Of a DNA stretch of 58,355 nt, positions 1-8,955 are shown one piece after another. The stretch is taken from assembly GCF_001954135.1 (NCBI RefSeq), contig NZ_MBEQ01000057.1, positions 1 through 58,355 on the forward strand, given 5' to 3'. Each line of letters opens with the position of its first letter. The first letter of the stretch is position 1. The notes under the pieces are model-generated. The model searched no databases, had not been told where the DNA came from, and saw nothing but the letters and a program-made list of their open reading frames with translations. Source of the stretch: Mycobacterium sp. GA-1841 (lineage in GTDB: Bacteria; Actinomycetota; Actinomycetes; Mycobacteriales; Mycobacteriaceae). The position numbers and the translations under genes are program-made.

Positions 1-270
1 CGCCAGATGTCGGGCTTCGGCGGCATGGTGAGTCTGCGGTTGCGCGGCGGCCCCGCTGCGGCCCGCGAATTGTGCTCGCGCACCGAACTTTTCATTCTTG
101 CCGAGTCGCTCGGTGGCGTGGAATCGTTGATCGAGTACCCGGGTGCGATGACGCATGCCTCGACGGCCGGCTCGCAGCTGGAGGTGCCCGACGACCTGGT
201 GCGGCTGTCGGTGGGCATCGAGCATGCGGCCGACCTGCTGGCCGACCTGGAGCAGGCGCTCGCCAACTAA
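1..270 (+). CDS. metB: Cystathionine gamma-synthase, C-terminal fragment
   Basis: An open frame enters from the left edge and ends at 270, giving the last 89 residues of a Cys/Met-metabolism PLP-dependent enzyme. The segments SLGGVESLIEYPGAMTHAS and VGIEHAADLLADLEQAL are typical of the C-terminal domain, including the conserved SLGG and the end of the substrate pocket. The full enzyme joins O-acyl-homoserine and cysteine to cystathionine in the cytoplasm. Rv1079 metB is the expected neighbour of greA in mycobacteria. The catalytic lysine lies outside the window, so lyase versus synthase activity cannot be settled here. Confidence 0.85.
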   Translation, partial: RQMSGFGGMVSLRLRGGPAAARELCSRTELFILAESLGGVESLIEYPGAMTHASTAGSQLEVPDDLVRLSVGIEHAADLLADLEQALAN

Positions 271-281
271 CGCCGAACACA

Positions 282-317
282 AAACCCGTACCTTTTCACG
301 CGAAAAGGTACGGGTTT
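282..317. terminator. Bidirectional hairpin terminator between metB and the GPP34 gene
   Basis: Perfect 16-bp arms (282-297 and 302-317) with a 4-base loop. The stem has A-rich and T-rich ends, so it can act on both strands between the convergent genes. Confidence 0.8.
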
Positions 318-337
318 ATGTTTGCCCGCGGGGAACA

Positions 338-1009
338 TTAGGCCATCAGGGCAGGACGTAGCGCCGAGGTCGTCACTGCCAGATTCATCTCCGGCAGCGC
401 CGACGCCGTCTCGTCCACCCAGCTGCCGGTGGCGATCTCGGTGGAGCGGGCGTGCACCCAGCGCCAGCCCCGGTCGTTGAGGCTCAACACTGCGCCGAGG
501 CCGTCGACCGCGTGCAGCAGGCAGATGATCGCGGCGATGGCCGGTACCGGATTGTGTCCGTCGAACAAGGCGGCCAGCAACGCGGCCCGCGCCTGACTGA
601 CCCGCTCGCGATTGGTCAGCGGCCAGCAATACACCGGGCGGCCCGGAAGACCCTTGCCGGGCATGCGGACGCGCCGGATCTGCCCGATGCGTTCCAGGTG
701 CTGCTCCAGATTGGTCTGGATGTGCCGGCCCAGTTTGGTCAGCGCCGTCTCGGGCGCCAGCGGTCGACGCTGCAGGACATCAAACGCCGCGTCACCGACC
801 GGGTCGGTAGGCCCATCACCGGTGAGGGCGATCAGCCGGCCGGCCTCGACGGGCTCGTCGGCCATGGCCGGGCGAATCCGGCAGGCGTAGGCCAGATCGA
901 GCAGGACGGCCGCGCTGAGTACTTTCTCCCTGCGACGACGGTCCAACCCCGGCTGCGCGGCGGCGTTGTCCAGCAAAAGCAGGAACAGGTCTTCGGCGAT
1001 TTGCGCCAT
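338..1009 (-). CDS. GPP34 (GOLPH3-like) family protein
   Basis: A 223-residue protein matching the bacterial GPP34 family by overall pattern: N-terminal AEDLFLLLLD, then LLDLAYACRI, a central RRVRMPGKGLPGR loop, and a helical C-terminal half (LLAALFDG, IAAIICLLHAVDG). Eukaryotic relatives bind PI4P at the Golgi; the bacterial role is not established. No signal peptide or membrane span is evident. The gene is convergent with metB. The ATG follows a TACAGT element by 7 bases, suggesting a leaderless transcript. Confidence 0.75.
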   Translation of the reverse strand: MAQIAEDLFLLLLDNAAAQPGLDRRRREKVLSAAVLLDLAYACRIRPAMADEPVEAGRLIALTGDGPTDPVGDAAFDVLQRRPLAPETALTKLGRHIQTNLEQHLERIGQIRRVRMPGKGLPGRPVYCWPLTNRERVSQARAALLAALFDGHNPVPAIAAIICLLHAVDGLGAVLSLNDRGWRWVHARSTEIATGSWVDETASALPEMNLAVTTSALRPALMA

Positions 1010-1016
1010 TTCCCCG

Positions 1017-1022
1017 ACTGTA
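1017..1022 (-). promoter_or_regulatory. -10 element of the GPP34 gene, probable leaderless start
   Basis: TACAGT on the minus strand ends 7 bases before the ATG at 1009. That spacing places the transcription start at or next to the start codon. Confidence 0.5.
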
Positions 1023-1044
1023 GTGCGTCCCCCGGGGTCGCCCG

Positions 1045-1539
1045 TCAGGCGTGGTAGGGCTCAGCGCTGATCAGGGTGACCTTGACGGTGCTGCCGTTGG
1101 GCACGGTGTAGGTGCGCGATTCGCCGACCTTGGCGTCGATCAACGCGCTGCCCAGCGGTGAGTTGGGGGAGTAGACCTCCAGCTTGCCGTCGCTGATGCC
1201 TTCCTGACGGGTGGCGATCAGGAACGTCTCGGTGTCCTTCTTGTCGTCGTCGTAGTACACCTTGACGACCGAACCGGGCAGTGCGACGCCGGACTGCTTG
1301 GGAGCCTCGCCGACCTTGGCGTTGTTGAGCAGCTCCTGGAGCTGACGGATACGGGCCTCCTGCTGGCCCTGCTCCTCGCGGGCGGCGTGATAGCCACCGT
1401 TCTCGCGCAGGTCGCCTTCTTCACGGCGATCGTTGATCTCGGCGGCGATCACCGGCCGGTTGGCGATCAGCTGATCCAGCTCCGCCTTCAACCGGTCGAA
1501 TGCGTCCTGAGTGAGCCAGGTGACCTGAGTGTCGGTCAT
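1045..1539 (-). CDS. greA: Transcription elongation factor GreA
   Basis: A 164-residue protein with the two-part Gre layout. The N-terminal coiled coil carries the acidic tip ([22 protein letters not shown]) that enters the RNA polymerase secondary channel and promotes cleavage of backtracked RNA. The C-terminal FKBP-like domain includes [17 protein letters not shown]. The frame stays open to 1626, but the ATG at 1539 is preferred because it gives the normal GreA N-terminus and has AGGAGC just upstream. A long leader with competing hairpins precedes it. Confidence 0.95.
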   Translation of the reverse strand: MTDTQVTWLTQDAFDRLKAELDQLIANRPVIAAEINDRREEGDLRENGGYHAAREEQGQQEARIRQLQELLNNAKVGEAPKQSGVALPGSVVKVYYDDDKKDTETFLIATRQEGISDGKLEVYSPNSPLGSALIDAKVGESRTYTVPNGSTVKVTLISAEPYHA

Positions 1540-1629
1540 GTTCTCGTGCTCCTGTCTGTCCTTGGTCTCGCGGCGCTCGCGCGCCCCCCCTGTGTGCGAA
1601 GTCGGTCGTTTCCCGGCCGGAGGCATGCG

Positions 1630-1717
1630 CGTGTATTGCCGCGGGCGTAAGCGCTTAATCGAGCGCTAATGCAGCAATACACGGCCCCAGCGAGGAACCG
1701 TGTATCGCACAATCGTA
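1630..1717 (-). promoter_or_regulatory. greA promoter and leader with mutually exclusive hairpins
   Basis: On the minus strand a TACGAT -10 element (1717-1712) places a start near 1705. The transcript would begin with a segment (1705-1698) that pairs perfectly for 8 bp with 1684-1677. The same middle segment (1683-1674) can instead pair perfectly for 10 bp with 1639-1630. The two pairings exclude each other, an attenuator-like layout ending about 90 bases before the ATG. The pairings are visible; a regulatory role is inferred. Confidence 0.4.
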
Positions 1718-1779
1718 CCACCGAGCGGCCGGGCATTCTTCATGTAATCGCTGTTCGGCGTTTGTTGCGCGCTGCTGAA

Positions 1780-2202
1780 TCAGGGCGCTACCAGGTAGGA
1801 CGGCACATCCGTGCCACACCCGTAGACATCGCCGATCACGGGGGGTCGGCTCGATTTCACCTCCGCGGTCACCTGTACGACGCGCTGATCGGATGGGCCG
1901 ACCAAAAACTCACGCCGTCCGGTTTCGCTGCCGTCGATCGAGCGGGCCCGCACGATGCACACCACCGGGATCGACGGGTCGGGCCGGGTCACCCCGATCG
2001 TCACGGAGACGGTCTGGTTGTCGATCAGTTCATAGGCGCTGAGCTCGCCTTTCACCTCGCCGCTGCCCAATCGTTGATTGGCCACGACGGCAAGCACCAC
2101 ACCTGCCACCACCACCAGGCCGACCAGCGCGAACATGATCCAGCGCCGGGTCCGGCGAGACATTTGGCGGGATCCGTAGCGGGCGGCGGGGCGTTCGATC
2201 AT
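1780..2202 (-). CDS. DUF4307 single-pass membrane protein
   Basis: A 140-residue protein: basic N-terminus (MSRRTRRW), one membrane span at about residues 22-41 (IMFALVGLVVVAGVVLAVVA), then an extracytoplasmic beta-rich domain (GELSAYELIDNQTVSVTIGVTRPDPSIPV in part) with a Cys pair (VVCIVRA, YGCGTD). This matches the actinobacterial DUF4307 family (Rv1081c position). Function is unknown. A second ATG at 2163 begins MSRRTRRW and is a possible start. It lies upstream of greA on the same strand, but greA seems to have its own promoter. Confidence 0.8.
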   Translation of the reverse strand: MIERPAARYGSRQMSRRTRRWIMFALVGLVVVAGVVLAVVANQRLGSGEVKGELSAYELIDNQTVSVTIGVTRPDPSIPVVCIVRARSIDGSETGRREFLVGPSDQRVVQVTAEVKSSRPPVIGDVYGCGTDVPSYLVAP

Positions 2203-2319
2203 CAGAACTGGAACTATAGGTCGAGACAGGTTTGTCCCTGAGCCCAGGCAACGTTCTGGGCGTCGAGGACTTGGGCAGCGGGCATAGGTAAGAGGACGCC
2301 GTAGTTAGATGAAAGCGAA

Positions 2320-3186
2320 ATGAGTGAACTGCGGTTGATGGCGGTGCATGCCCACCCGGACGACGAGTCCAGCAAGGGTGCGGCTACCACCGCGCGCTAC
2401 GCGGCCGAGGGAGCGCGCGTCATGGTCGTGACGCTGACCGGCGGCGAGCGCGGCGACATTCTGAATCCGGCGATGGACCTGCCCGAGGTGCACGGCCGGA
2501 TCCATGAGGTGCGTCGCGACGAGATGGCCAAGGCCGCCGAGATCCTCGGCGTCGAGCACCACTGGCTGGGATTCGAAGACTCGGGCTTGCCCGAGGGCGA
2601 CCCGTTGCCGGACCTCCCGGAAGGCTGTTTTGCGCTGACGCCGCTCGAAGAGCCGGTGCACCGGCTGGTGCGCGTGATCCGGGAATTCCGGCCGCACGTG
2701 CTGACCACGTACGACGAGAACGGCGGCTATCCGCACCCCGACCACATCCGCTGCCATCAGGTGTCGGTGGCGGCCTACGAGGCGGCCGCCGACTTCCGCC
2801 TGTACCCCGACGCCGGGGAGCCGTGGAGCGTGTCGAAGCTCTACTACAACCACGGCTTCCTGCGTCAACGCATGCAACTGCTGCAGGACGAATTCGCCAA
2901 GAACGGCCAGCAGGGCCCCTTCGCGAAATGGCTCGAGCATTGGGACCCCGATCACGACATATTCGCCAACCGGGTCACCACCCGTGTTGAATGCTCGAAG
3001 TACTTCAGTCAGCGCGACGACGCGCTGCGAGCGCACGCGACGCAGATCGACCCGAAAGGCGATTTCTTCCATGCGCCGATCGAGTGGCAGCAGCGGTTGT
3101 GGCCGACTGAGGAGTTCGAGTTGGCGCGGTCGCGTGTGCCGGTGAAACTGCCGGAAGACGACCTGTTCACCGGGATTGAGAGATGA
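2320..3186 (+). CDS. mca: Mycothiol S-conjugate amidase
   Basis: A 288-residue LmbE-family zinc hydrolase. The zinc motif AHPDDE sits at residues 11-16, with the downstream HPDH motif ([12 protein letters not shown]) supplying another ligand. Mca cleaves mycothiol conjugates to GlcN-Ins and a mercapturic acid that is exported, detoxifying electrophiles. The length and the [13 protein letters not shown] segment fit Mca; MshB deacetylase is a close relative, but the Rv1082 gene order supports Mca. The stop codon overlaps the next ATG (ATGA), indicating translational coupling. Confidence 0.93.
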   Translation: MSELRLMAVHAHPDDESSKGAATTARYAAEGARVMVVTLTGGERGDILNPAMDLPEVHGRIHEVRRDEMAKAAEILGVEHHWLGFEDSGLPEGDPLPDLPEGCFALTPLEEPVHRLVRVIREFRPHVLTTYDENGGYPHPDHIRCHQVSVAAYEAAADFRLYPDAGEPWSVSKLYYNHGFLRQRMQLLQDEFAKNGQQGPFAKWLEHWDPDHDIFANRVTTRVECSKYFSQRDDALRAHATQIDPKGDFFHAPIEWQQRLWPTEEFELARSRVPVKLPEDDLFTGIER

Positions 3187-3506
3187 TCGACACCTTCACC
3201 GCAGTGCTCACACTGCTCGCCGACGAGCCGCGTAACACCGGCCCGGAATTCGGCAAGGCCACCCCGCTTGGCCTGCTGGTCACGGTGGCACTGCTGGTCG
3301 GCACCTTCGCCCTGGTCTGGTCGATGAACCGGCACCTGCGCAAGCTGCCCGAATCGTTCGATCCGCAGCACCCCGAGCCTGATCAGGACGCCGACGAGGG
3401 CACCGTGGACGGCTCGGTGGACAGCGCCCCTGACCACGCCGCCCCCGATGTTCCCGACCACGCACCCGGTCCCAAGGGTCAGCCACGTGAGCCCGGTACC
3501 GGGTAA
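3183..3506 (+). CDS. Small membrane protein coupled to mca
   Basis: A 107-residue protein with one strong membrane span (about residues 30-46, [17 protein letters not shown]) and a Pro/Asp/Glu-rich disordered tail. It occupies the Rv1083 position. It starts inside the mca stop codon (4-base overlap), and its end overlaps the start of the thioredoxin-domain gene, so the three are probably one operon. I do not recognise a function. Confidence 0.75.
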   Translation: MIDTFTAVLTLLADEPRNTGPEFGKATPLGLLVTVALLVGTFALVWSMNRHLRKLPESFDPQHPEPDQDADEGTVDGSVDSAPDHAAPDVPDHAPGPKGQPREPGTG

Positions 3507-5472
3507 CACGCTCGGCGGGTCCACCAGCCCGTACCTGCGCCAGCACGCCGACAACCCGGTGCACTGGCGGCAATGGTCGCCCGAGGCGTTGGCCGAAGCG
3601 GCCGAACGGGACGTCCCGATCCTGCTGTCCATCGGATACGCGGCGTGCCACTGGTGCCATGTGATGGCGCACGAGTCGTTCGAGTCCGTGGAAGTTGCCG
3701 CGGTGCTCAACGACGGATTCGTCTGCATCAAGGTCGACCGTGAGGAACGTCCGGACCTGGACGCGGTGTACATGAACGCCGCCGTCGCCCTGACCGGGCA
3801 GGGCGGCTGGCCGATGACCTGCTTCCTGACCCCCGACGGCCGGCCGTTCTTCTGCGGCACCTACTACCCGAAGTTGGGTTTCCTGCAGTTGCTGGCCGCC
3901 GTCGCCGAGACCTGGCGGGACCGCCGCGACGAGGTCGAGCGGGCCTCGGATCAGATCGCCACCGAGCTGCGGTCGATGTCGGCCGGGTTGCCCGGCGGGG
4001 GAGCGCCGGTGGCCCCCGAGTTGTGCAACCACGCGGTGGCCGCGGTGCTGCGCGACGAGGACGAAACCTACGGCGGCTTTGGTGGTGCGCCCAAGTTCCC
4101 GCCCTCGGCGCTGCTGGAAGGGCTGCTGCGCCACCACGAGCGCACCGGATCGGTGGCGGCCTTGCAGGCGGTGCAGCGCACCTGCTCGGCGATGGCGCGC
4201 GGCGGCATCTATGACCAGCTGGCCGGTGGCTTTGCCCGCTACAGCGTCGACCCGCACTGGGTGGTGCCGCATTTCGAGAAGATGCTCTACGACAATGCCC
4301 TGTTGCTGCGGGCCTACGCCCACCTGGCGCGTCGCACCCAGGATCGGTTGGCGCACAAGGTGACTCAGGAAACTGCCGGGTTCCTGCTGTCGGACCTGGA
4401 GGCCGACGGCATGTTCGTCTCGGCACTGGACGCCGACGCCGGTGGACGCGAGGGGCTGACGTACGTGTGGACGCCGGCCGAGCTCCGTTCGGTCCTGGGT
4501 GACGACGACGGAGGTTGGGCGGCTTCGCTTTTCGGCGTCACCGCGGCCGGCACGTTCGAGCATGGGGCGTCGGTGCTGCAGTTGCCTCGTGACCCCGACG
4601 ATGCGGCCCGGTTCGAGTCGGTACGTACGGCGCTGTTGGCCGCGCGCGCCTCCCGGCCCCAGCCGGCCCGCGACGACAAGGTCGTGACCGCCTGGAACGG
4701 GCTGGCCATCACGGCGTTGGCCGAAGCATCCGTCGCGCTGAATCGACCCGAATTCCTTTCCGCTGCAGAGCAATGTGCACGCCGAATGCTGGATCTGCAC
4801 CTGGTGGACGGCAGGCTGCGCCGGGCCAGCCTGGGTGGCCGGGTTGGAGACAGCGCGGCGATCCTGGAAGACCACGCGGCGCTGGCCACTGCGTTGCTGA
4901 CGCTGTCCCAGCTGACCGGATACGGCCTGGACGAGGCGGTCGGTCTGCTGGACGTCGCGCTGGACCATTTCGCCGATCCCGAGCAGCCCGGTCGCTGGTT
5001 CGACACCGCCGATGACGCCGAGCAACTCATGGTGCGTCCCGCCGATCCGATCGACGGCGCGACGCCATCCGGCGCATCGTTGATCGCCGAGGCGCTACAG
5101 CTGGGCGGACACCTGACCGGTTCGCAACGCTATCTCGATGCCGCACAGGCAACTTTGTCCTCGGCGACGCCGATCTTGGCGCGCGCGGCCCGCTCCGGCG
5201 GGCATTGGCTGGCGGTGGCCGAAGCACAGGTGCGCGGACCGATCCAGATCGCGGTGGCCGGAGATCCGTCGTCGCCGTTGTTGGCCGCCGCTCGGCGGAT
5301 GGCCCCCGGTGGGGCGGTCGTGGTCGGTGGTGCTGCCGGGTCCGCACCGTTGCTGCAGGGACGTGACCGGGTGGACGGCGCCGACGCTGCCTATGTGTGC
5401 CGCGGCACGGTGTGCGACCTGCCGGTGACGACGGTCGGGGAACTGGCTACCGCGCTCGGTGTGCCCGTGTAG
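3487..5472 (+). CDS. Thioredoxin-domain protein, DUF255/YyaL family
   Basis: About 661 residues. The N-terminal DUF255 thioredoxin-like domain has the marker LGGSTSPYLRQHADNPV and a CHWCHVM motif in the active-site position (GYAACHWCHVMAHESF). A long (alpha/alpha)6-barrel-like region follows, with YGGFGGAPKFPP, FEKMLYDNALLL and DDKVVTAWNGLAI. This is the Rv1084/YyaL family; the reaction is unknown. The frame is open from an ATG at 3448, but the GTG at 3487 is preferred because family homology starts there and it reduces overlap with the upstream gene to 20 bases. Confidence 0.88.
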   Translation: MSPVPGNTLGGSTSPYLRQHADNPVHWRQWSPEALAEAAERDVPILLSIGYAACHWCHVMAHESFESVEVAAVLNDGFVCIKVDREERPDLDAVYMNAAVALTGQGGWPMTCFLTPDGRPFFCGTYYPKLGFLQLLAAVAETWRDRRDEVERASDQIATELRSMSAGLPGGGAPVAPELCNHAVAAVLRDEDETYGGFGGAPKFPPSALLEGLLRHHERTGSVAALQAVQRTCSAMARGGIYDQLAGGFARYSVDPHWVVPHFEKMLYDNALLLRAYAHLARRTQDRLAHKVTQETAGFLLSDLEADGMFVSALDADAGGREGLTYVWTPAELRSVLGDDDGGWAASLFGVTAAGTFEHGASVLQLPRDPDDAARFESVRTALLAARASRPQPARDDKVVTAWNGLAITALAEASVALNRPEFLSAAEQCARRMLDLHLVDGRLRRASLGGRVGDSAAILEDHAALATALLTLSQLTGYGLDEAVGLLDVALDHFADPEQPGRWFDTADDAEQLMVRPADPIDGATPSGASLIAEALQLGGHLTGSQRYLDAAQATLSSATPILARAARSGGHWLAVAEAQVRGPIQIAVAGDPSSPLLAAARRMAPGGAVVVGGAAGSAPLLQGRDRVDGADAAYVCRGTVCDLPVTTVGELATALGVPV

Positions 5473-5475
5473 CCT
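5470..5475 (+). promoter_or_regulatory. -10 element overlapping the upstream stop codon
   Basis: TAGCCT begins with the TAG stop of the preceding gene and ends 7 bases before the ATG at 5483, giving a probable leaderless start. Confidence 0.4.
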
Positions 5476-5482
5476 CGCGGCC

Positions 5483-5857
5483 ATGAGCCACGATGCCGCA
5501 GCCCTGGAAACCTTCGTCAAGCGTTACCTCGACACCGTTGCCGGTGGTTCCGCGGCCGAGGTCGCCGCGCTGTATGCCGACGACGCGACGCTGGAGGACC
5601 CGGTGGGCAGCGGCGAGGTGCACATCGGCCGGCAGGCGATCGAGGGCTTCTACAAGAACCTGACCGCGGCAGGCGCTGCCATCACGACCGAGCTGCTGCA
5701 GTTCCGTCCGGGCGGCCATGAGGCGGCGTTCCTGTTCGCCATCAACGTCGGTGACGCGATGCGGATCGAACCCATCGAGGTGATGACATTCAACGCCGAC
5801 GGGCAGATCACCTCGATGAAGGCCTACTGGTCGGCCGCTGACGTCAAGCAGCTGTAG
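5483..5857 (+). CDS. SnoaL/steroid delta-isomerase-like NTF2-fold protein
   Basis: A 124-residue NTF2-fold protein with the typical opening LETFVKRYLDTVAGGSAAEVAALYADDATLEDPVG (residues 7-41 in part), where Tyr and Asp line the pocket, and a C-terminal strand ending SMKAYWSAADVKQL. It resembles delta-5-3-ketosteroid isomerases, which move the steroid double bond, but the fold is used by many enzymes and the substrate is unproven. The ATG at 5483 gives the family N-terminus; an earlier in-frame start at 5459 would run into the upstream gene. It ends one base before a convergent gene. Confidence 0.75.
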   Translation: MSHDAAALETFVKRYLDTVAGGSAAEVAALYADDATLEDPVGSGEVHIGRQAIEGFYKNLTAAGAAITTELLQFRPGGHEAAFLFAINVGDAMRIEPIEVMTFNADGQITSMKAYWSAADVKQL

Positions 5858-5858
5858 G

Positions 5859-6602
5859 TCAGAAGACGGCGAACCACATGGCGATGTAGTGGCAGATCGC
5901 CGCGACCGCCGTGCAGGCGTGGAAGAACTCGTGGTGACCGAACGTGGTCGGCCACGGGTTCGGCCACTTCAGCGCGTACAGCACGCCACCGATGCTGTAG
6001 AGCGCGCCGCCGACGATCAGCAACACCACCGCGGCCACGCCGGCGCCGCGCATGATGGGCCCGATGAACCAGGCCGCCACCCAGCCCAACAGGATGTAGA
6101 GCGGGACACCGAGCCAGCGTGGGGCTGACGGCCAGAACATCTTGAGCAACACGCCCGCGATCGCCCCGCCCCAGACGATCCAGAACAACACCATGCCCTT
6201 GGATTCAGGCAGCGCCAGCAGGGCGAACGGCGTGTAGCTGCCCGCGATGAAGATGAAGATCATCGAATGATCCAGGCGCTTCATCCATTTGCGGGCGTTC
6301 ACCGATTTCCAGTTCACCCGGTGATACGTGCCGCTGACGGTGAACATCGCCACGATCGTGAAGGTGTAGAGCAGCGTGGCCAGCCCGGCACGCAACGATT
6401 CCACCGACCACGACACCGACACCAGCGCCGCGCCGGCGATGAATGCGACGATCGCCGAGTACACGTGGATCCAGCCGCGCGCGCGTGGTTTGCCGAGGAA
6501 CTGGGCGACGCCTTCGGCGACGGCTTCGGGCAGGTCTTCGGCAGGCCGGCTCAATGCGGCGGCAGAGCGATAGGGCTTGGTGCTACCGGTCGGCGCGGTC
6601 AT
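5859..6602 (-). CDS. Hemolysin III / PAQR-type membrane protein
   Basis: A 247-residue protein with seven predicted spans and the family signatures [26 protein letters not shown] and [19 protein letters not shown]. The conserved His and Asp residues form the metal site of the CREST superfamily. Bacterial members (YqfA, Rv1085c) are inner-membrane proteins of uncertain activity, and hemolysis is not implied. The start at 6602 is set by GGAGGTG 3 bases upstream; the open frame continues to 7118 but is antisense to the prenyl synthase. Confidence 0.88.
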   Translation of the reverse strand: MTAPTGSTKPYRSAAALSRPAEDLPEAVAEGVAQFLGKPRARGWIHVYSAIVAFIAGAALVSVSWSVESLRAGLATLLYTFTIVAMFTVSGTYHRVNWKSVNARKWMKRLDHSMIFIFIAGSYTPFALLALPESKGMVLFWIVWGGAIAGVLLKMFWPSAPRWLGVPLYILLGWVAAWFIGPIMRGAGVAAVVLLIVGGALYSIGGVLYALKWPNPWPTTFGHHEFFHACTAVAAICHYIAMWFAVF

Positions 6603-6645
6603 GTCACCTCCATTGACAACACATGGTGTTCCCCGACGCTCACAG

Positions 6646-6651
6646 TAGTCT
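6646..6651 (+). promoter_or_regulatory. -10 element of the prenyl diphosphate synthase gene
   Basis: TAGTCT ends 8 bases before the GTG at 6660, which supports that start and a leaderless mRNA. Confidence 0.5.
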
Positions 6652-6659
6652 GGACTCTC

Positions 6660-7454
6660 GTGGACATCATTCCCCCGCGGCTCAAAGAACCGGCCTACCG
6701 GCTCTACGAGATGCGGTTGCGTCACGAGCTGACGCAGGCCAGATCCGAATTGCCTCGCCACATCGCAGTGTTGTGTGACGGCAATCGCCGTTGGGCGCGT
6801 GACGCGGGTTACGACGATGTCAGCATCGGTTACCGGATGGGCGCGGCCAAGATCGCCGAGATGTTGCGCTGGTGTCAGGCCGCCGGCATCGAGATGACGA
6901 CGGTCTATCTGCTCTCGACGGAGAACCTGCAACGCGATCCCGATGAGCTGTCCGAACTGATCGAGATCATCACCGACGTCGTCGAAGAGATCTGCGCTCC
7001 GTCGAACACCTGGAGTGTGCGCACGGTCGGTGATCTGGAGCTGTTGGGGGAGCAGCCGGCCCGACGGCTGCGGGAGGCCGTCGAGCGAACGGCCTCGACC
7101 CCACCCGGTTCGTTCCATGTGAACGTCGCCGTGGCCTACGGCGGCCGCCAGGAGATCGTCGACGCCGTCCGGTCACTGCTGTCCAAGGAGCTGGCCAACG
7201 GTGCCACCGCCGAACAGCTCGTGGAAGCCGTCACCGTGGAGGGGATCTCGGAAAACCTCTACACCTCGGGGCAACCCGACCCCGATCTGGTCATCCGCAC
7301 CTCCGGTGAGCAACGCCTGTCCGGATTCCTGTTGTGGCAGAGCGCATATTCGGAGATGTGGTTCACCGAGGCGTACTGGCCCGCCTTCCGTCGCGTCGAC
7401 TTCCTGCGTGCCCTGCGCGATTACACCGCCCGGCATCGCCGTTTCGGCAAGTAG
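6660..7454 (+). CDS. Short-chain Z-isoprenyl diphosphate synthase, (2Z,6E)-FPP type
   Basis: A 264-residue cis-prenyltransferase. Family motifs in order: [14 protein letters not shown] (catalytic Asp and diphosphate-binding Arg), [25 protein letters not shown], and [28 protein letters not shown]. Rv1086 makes Z,E-farnesyl diphosphate, the precursor that the decaprenyl synthase extends for cell-wall lipid carriers; the genomic position matches. The leaderless-type GTG at 6660 is preferred because homology begins with [15 protein letters not shown]. Confidence 0.9.
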   Translation: MDIIPPRLKEPAYRLYEMRLRHELTQARSELPRHIAVLCDGNRRWARDAGYDDVSIGYRMGAAKIAEMLRWCQAAGIEMTTVYLLSTENLQRDPDELSELIEIITDVVEEICAPSNTWSVRTVGDLELLGEQPARRLREAVERTASTPPGSFHVNVAVAYGGRQEIVDAVRSLLSKELANGATAEQLVEAVTVEGISENLYTSGQPDPDLVIRTSGEQRLSGFLLWQSAYSEMWFTEAYWPAFRRVDFLRALRDYTARHRRFGK

Positions 7455-7469
7455 TGACACACTGAGACC

Positions 7470-8831
7470 ATGGCTGCGCTGTCGGCGGTGGTCTTCACGC
7501 TCAGCTGGTGGCTGGGTCTCTACCTGCTTGCCCGCGATCCGCGGAAACCCGTCCTCGTCCTCGCCGCGATCGGGCTGACCAGTTTCGCCGTCGTCGTCGC
7601 GCTCGACGCCGTCCGGCTGGTCACCGGCTCCGAGTTGCTCAGCCGCATCGAGATCTATCTGGTCGCGCTGCCCGGCATCGCCTGGTTCGCCGTCATGGTC
7701 GAACTCGCCCGTCCGGCCGACACCTTCCGCTCCCGCGTGGGCGAGGTCGCGGGGATCTTCACCGTCGCGATCCTGACCTTCGCCGGAGCGGCGCTGGCAG
7801 GCAGCGTCGACGGCCCGCTGCGCACCGGCCACTGGGTGATGTTCGCCGTGATCTCGCTGTCCTCCCTCGGGGCGATGGTCAAGGCCGTGCTGGGCGGGGC
7901 CAAACCCGGCTCGGTGGTGGGGTTCATCATCGTCGCGACGCTGTTCTTCGCACTGGGCAACGCGATCCTGGTGATCCCGCTCGGGTTGGTGCCGAGCTGG
8001 CTGGCGCTGGCCTCCACCGGATTCGATGTGGCGCTGCTCGGGGTGGCCGTGGCGATCTGGGACGCCTTCGACGAGGGACAGGCCGTGCGGGCCGACATGC
8101 GCCGCTCGATCATCGGCACCCTGGTGATCGCGGTGCCGTTCGCTGCGCAAGCCCTCATCGGCATGGCGGTGTTGGAAGCCGGCACCGGCCATACCGTGCT
8201 GACCGTCCTGTTGTTCACCAGCCTGGCCGTCGCGGTGGCGGTGGAGGTGCTGGCCGATCCGCTGGCCGGCGTGTTCGACCGGCTCGCCTTTTCCCGGTCC
8301 CCGGCCCTGCGCGCTGACCGGGAGGCCCTGCGTCAGACCGAGGCGGCGCTGCCGTTGCGGGCCGGTCATCCGCTCGGTGACATCGACGACGACGCCTTCA
8401 CCCGGCTCACCCGTCGTGCGCTGGGCCACTACGGTGATCTGTCCAAGCTCGTCGCCAGTCCGCTGACCGCGCTGCCCGCCATCGATGCCCGGCTGGCGCA
8501 GCGCGGGGCGCCGGATCAACCGCTGGAGCGCGCCAACGAGCTCAAGGCTCTGCTGGCCGATCGCATCGCCGCGCTCAAGCCTCGCGACGGCGGCGACTTC
8601 GGCACCACCGAACAGTGGCGGCACTACAACTCGCTGTACTTCCCCTACGTCGTCGGGGTCCGCGCCTATGCCCAGAACGCCACCGCCTCCGGGCTCGACC
8701 CGGTGGCCCGGCAGGCCTGGCAGTGGTTCGTCACCGAGGTGCCGCAACGCTCGCTGCACAACTGGCAGAACGCCGCCGCGCGGGTGATCGCCGCGGACCT
8801 GCGCGGCACCCTGGTCACTACCGACTACTGA
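7470..8831 (+). CDS. Polytopic membrane protein with N-terminal multi-span region
   Basis: A 453-residue protein. Residues 1-270 form about seven or eight hydrophobic spans (from VVFTLSWWLGLYLL to TVLLFTSLAVAVAVEVL), resembling the 7TM sensor regions joined to some histidine kinases. The soluble C-terminal part (about 280-453) has no kinase or ATPase motif; it contains LTRRALGHYGDLSKLVASPLT and EQWRHYNSLYFPYVVGVRAYA. This looks like a 7TM sensor joined to a helical domain I do not recognise. It lies 15 bases after the prenyl synthase and could be cotranscribed. Confidence 0.7.
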   Translation: MAALSAVVFTLSWWLGLYLLARDPRKPVLVLAAIGLTSFAVVVALDAVRLVTGSELLSRIEIYLVALPGIAWFAVMVELARPADTFRSRVGEVAGIFTVAILTFAGAALAGSVDGPLRTGHWVMFAVISLSSLGAMVKAVLGGAKPGSVVGFIIVATLFFALGNAILVIPLGLVPSWLALASTGFDVALLGVAVAIWDAFDEGQAVRADMRRSIIGTLVIAVPFAAQALIGMAVLEAGTGHTVLTVLLFTSLAVAVAVEVLADPLAGVFDRLAFSRSPALRADREALRQTEAALPLRAGHPLGDIDDDAFTRLTRRALGHYGDLSKLVASPLTALPAIDARLAQRGAPDQPLERANELKALLADRIAALKPRDGGDFGTTEQWRHYNSLYFPYVVGVRAYAQNATASGLDPVARQAWQWFVTEVPQRSLHNWQNAAARVIAADLRGTLVTTDY

Positions 8832-8855
8832 CACCTGCAGGGCGCTGACCTGCAC

Positions 8856-8880
8856 TTGGCAGTGGTTGGCAGTGTTTGGC
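8856..8880 (+). repeat. 10-bp direct repeats of TTGGCAGTG
   Basis: TTGGC occurs three times at exact 10-bp spacing (8856, 8866, 8876), the first two followed by AGTG. It lies about 80 bases upstream of a membrane-protein gene. One-helical-turn spacing suggests a possible regulator site; this is inferred. Confidence 0.3.
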
Positions 8881-8955
8881 GTCGATCTGGCAGCGGCTCG
8901 TGGGCAGGGTCAGAGGTGTTCCACCCTCGACACCCTCATCACCGAGGAGCCCGAC

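Noticed and set aside
3280..5025. Long minus-strand frame of 581 codons
   Set aside because: It is a GC-rich shadow of the thioredoxin-domain gene with no family motifs.
7173..8855. A 560-residue minus-strand frame
   Set aside because: Antisense to the prenyl synthase and the polytopic membrane gene, with no recognisable domain.
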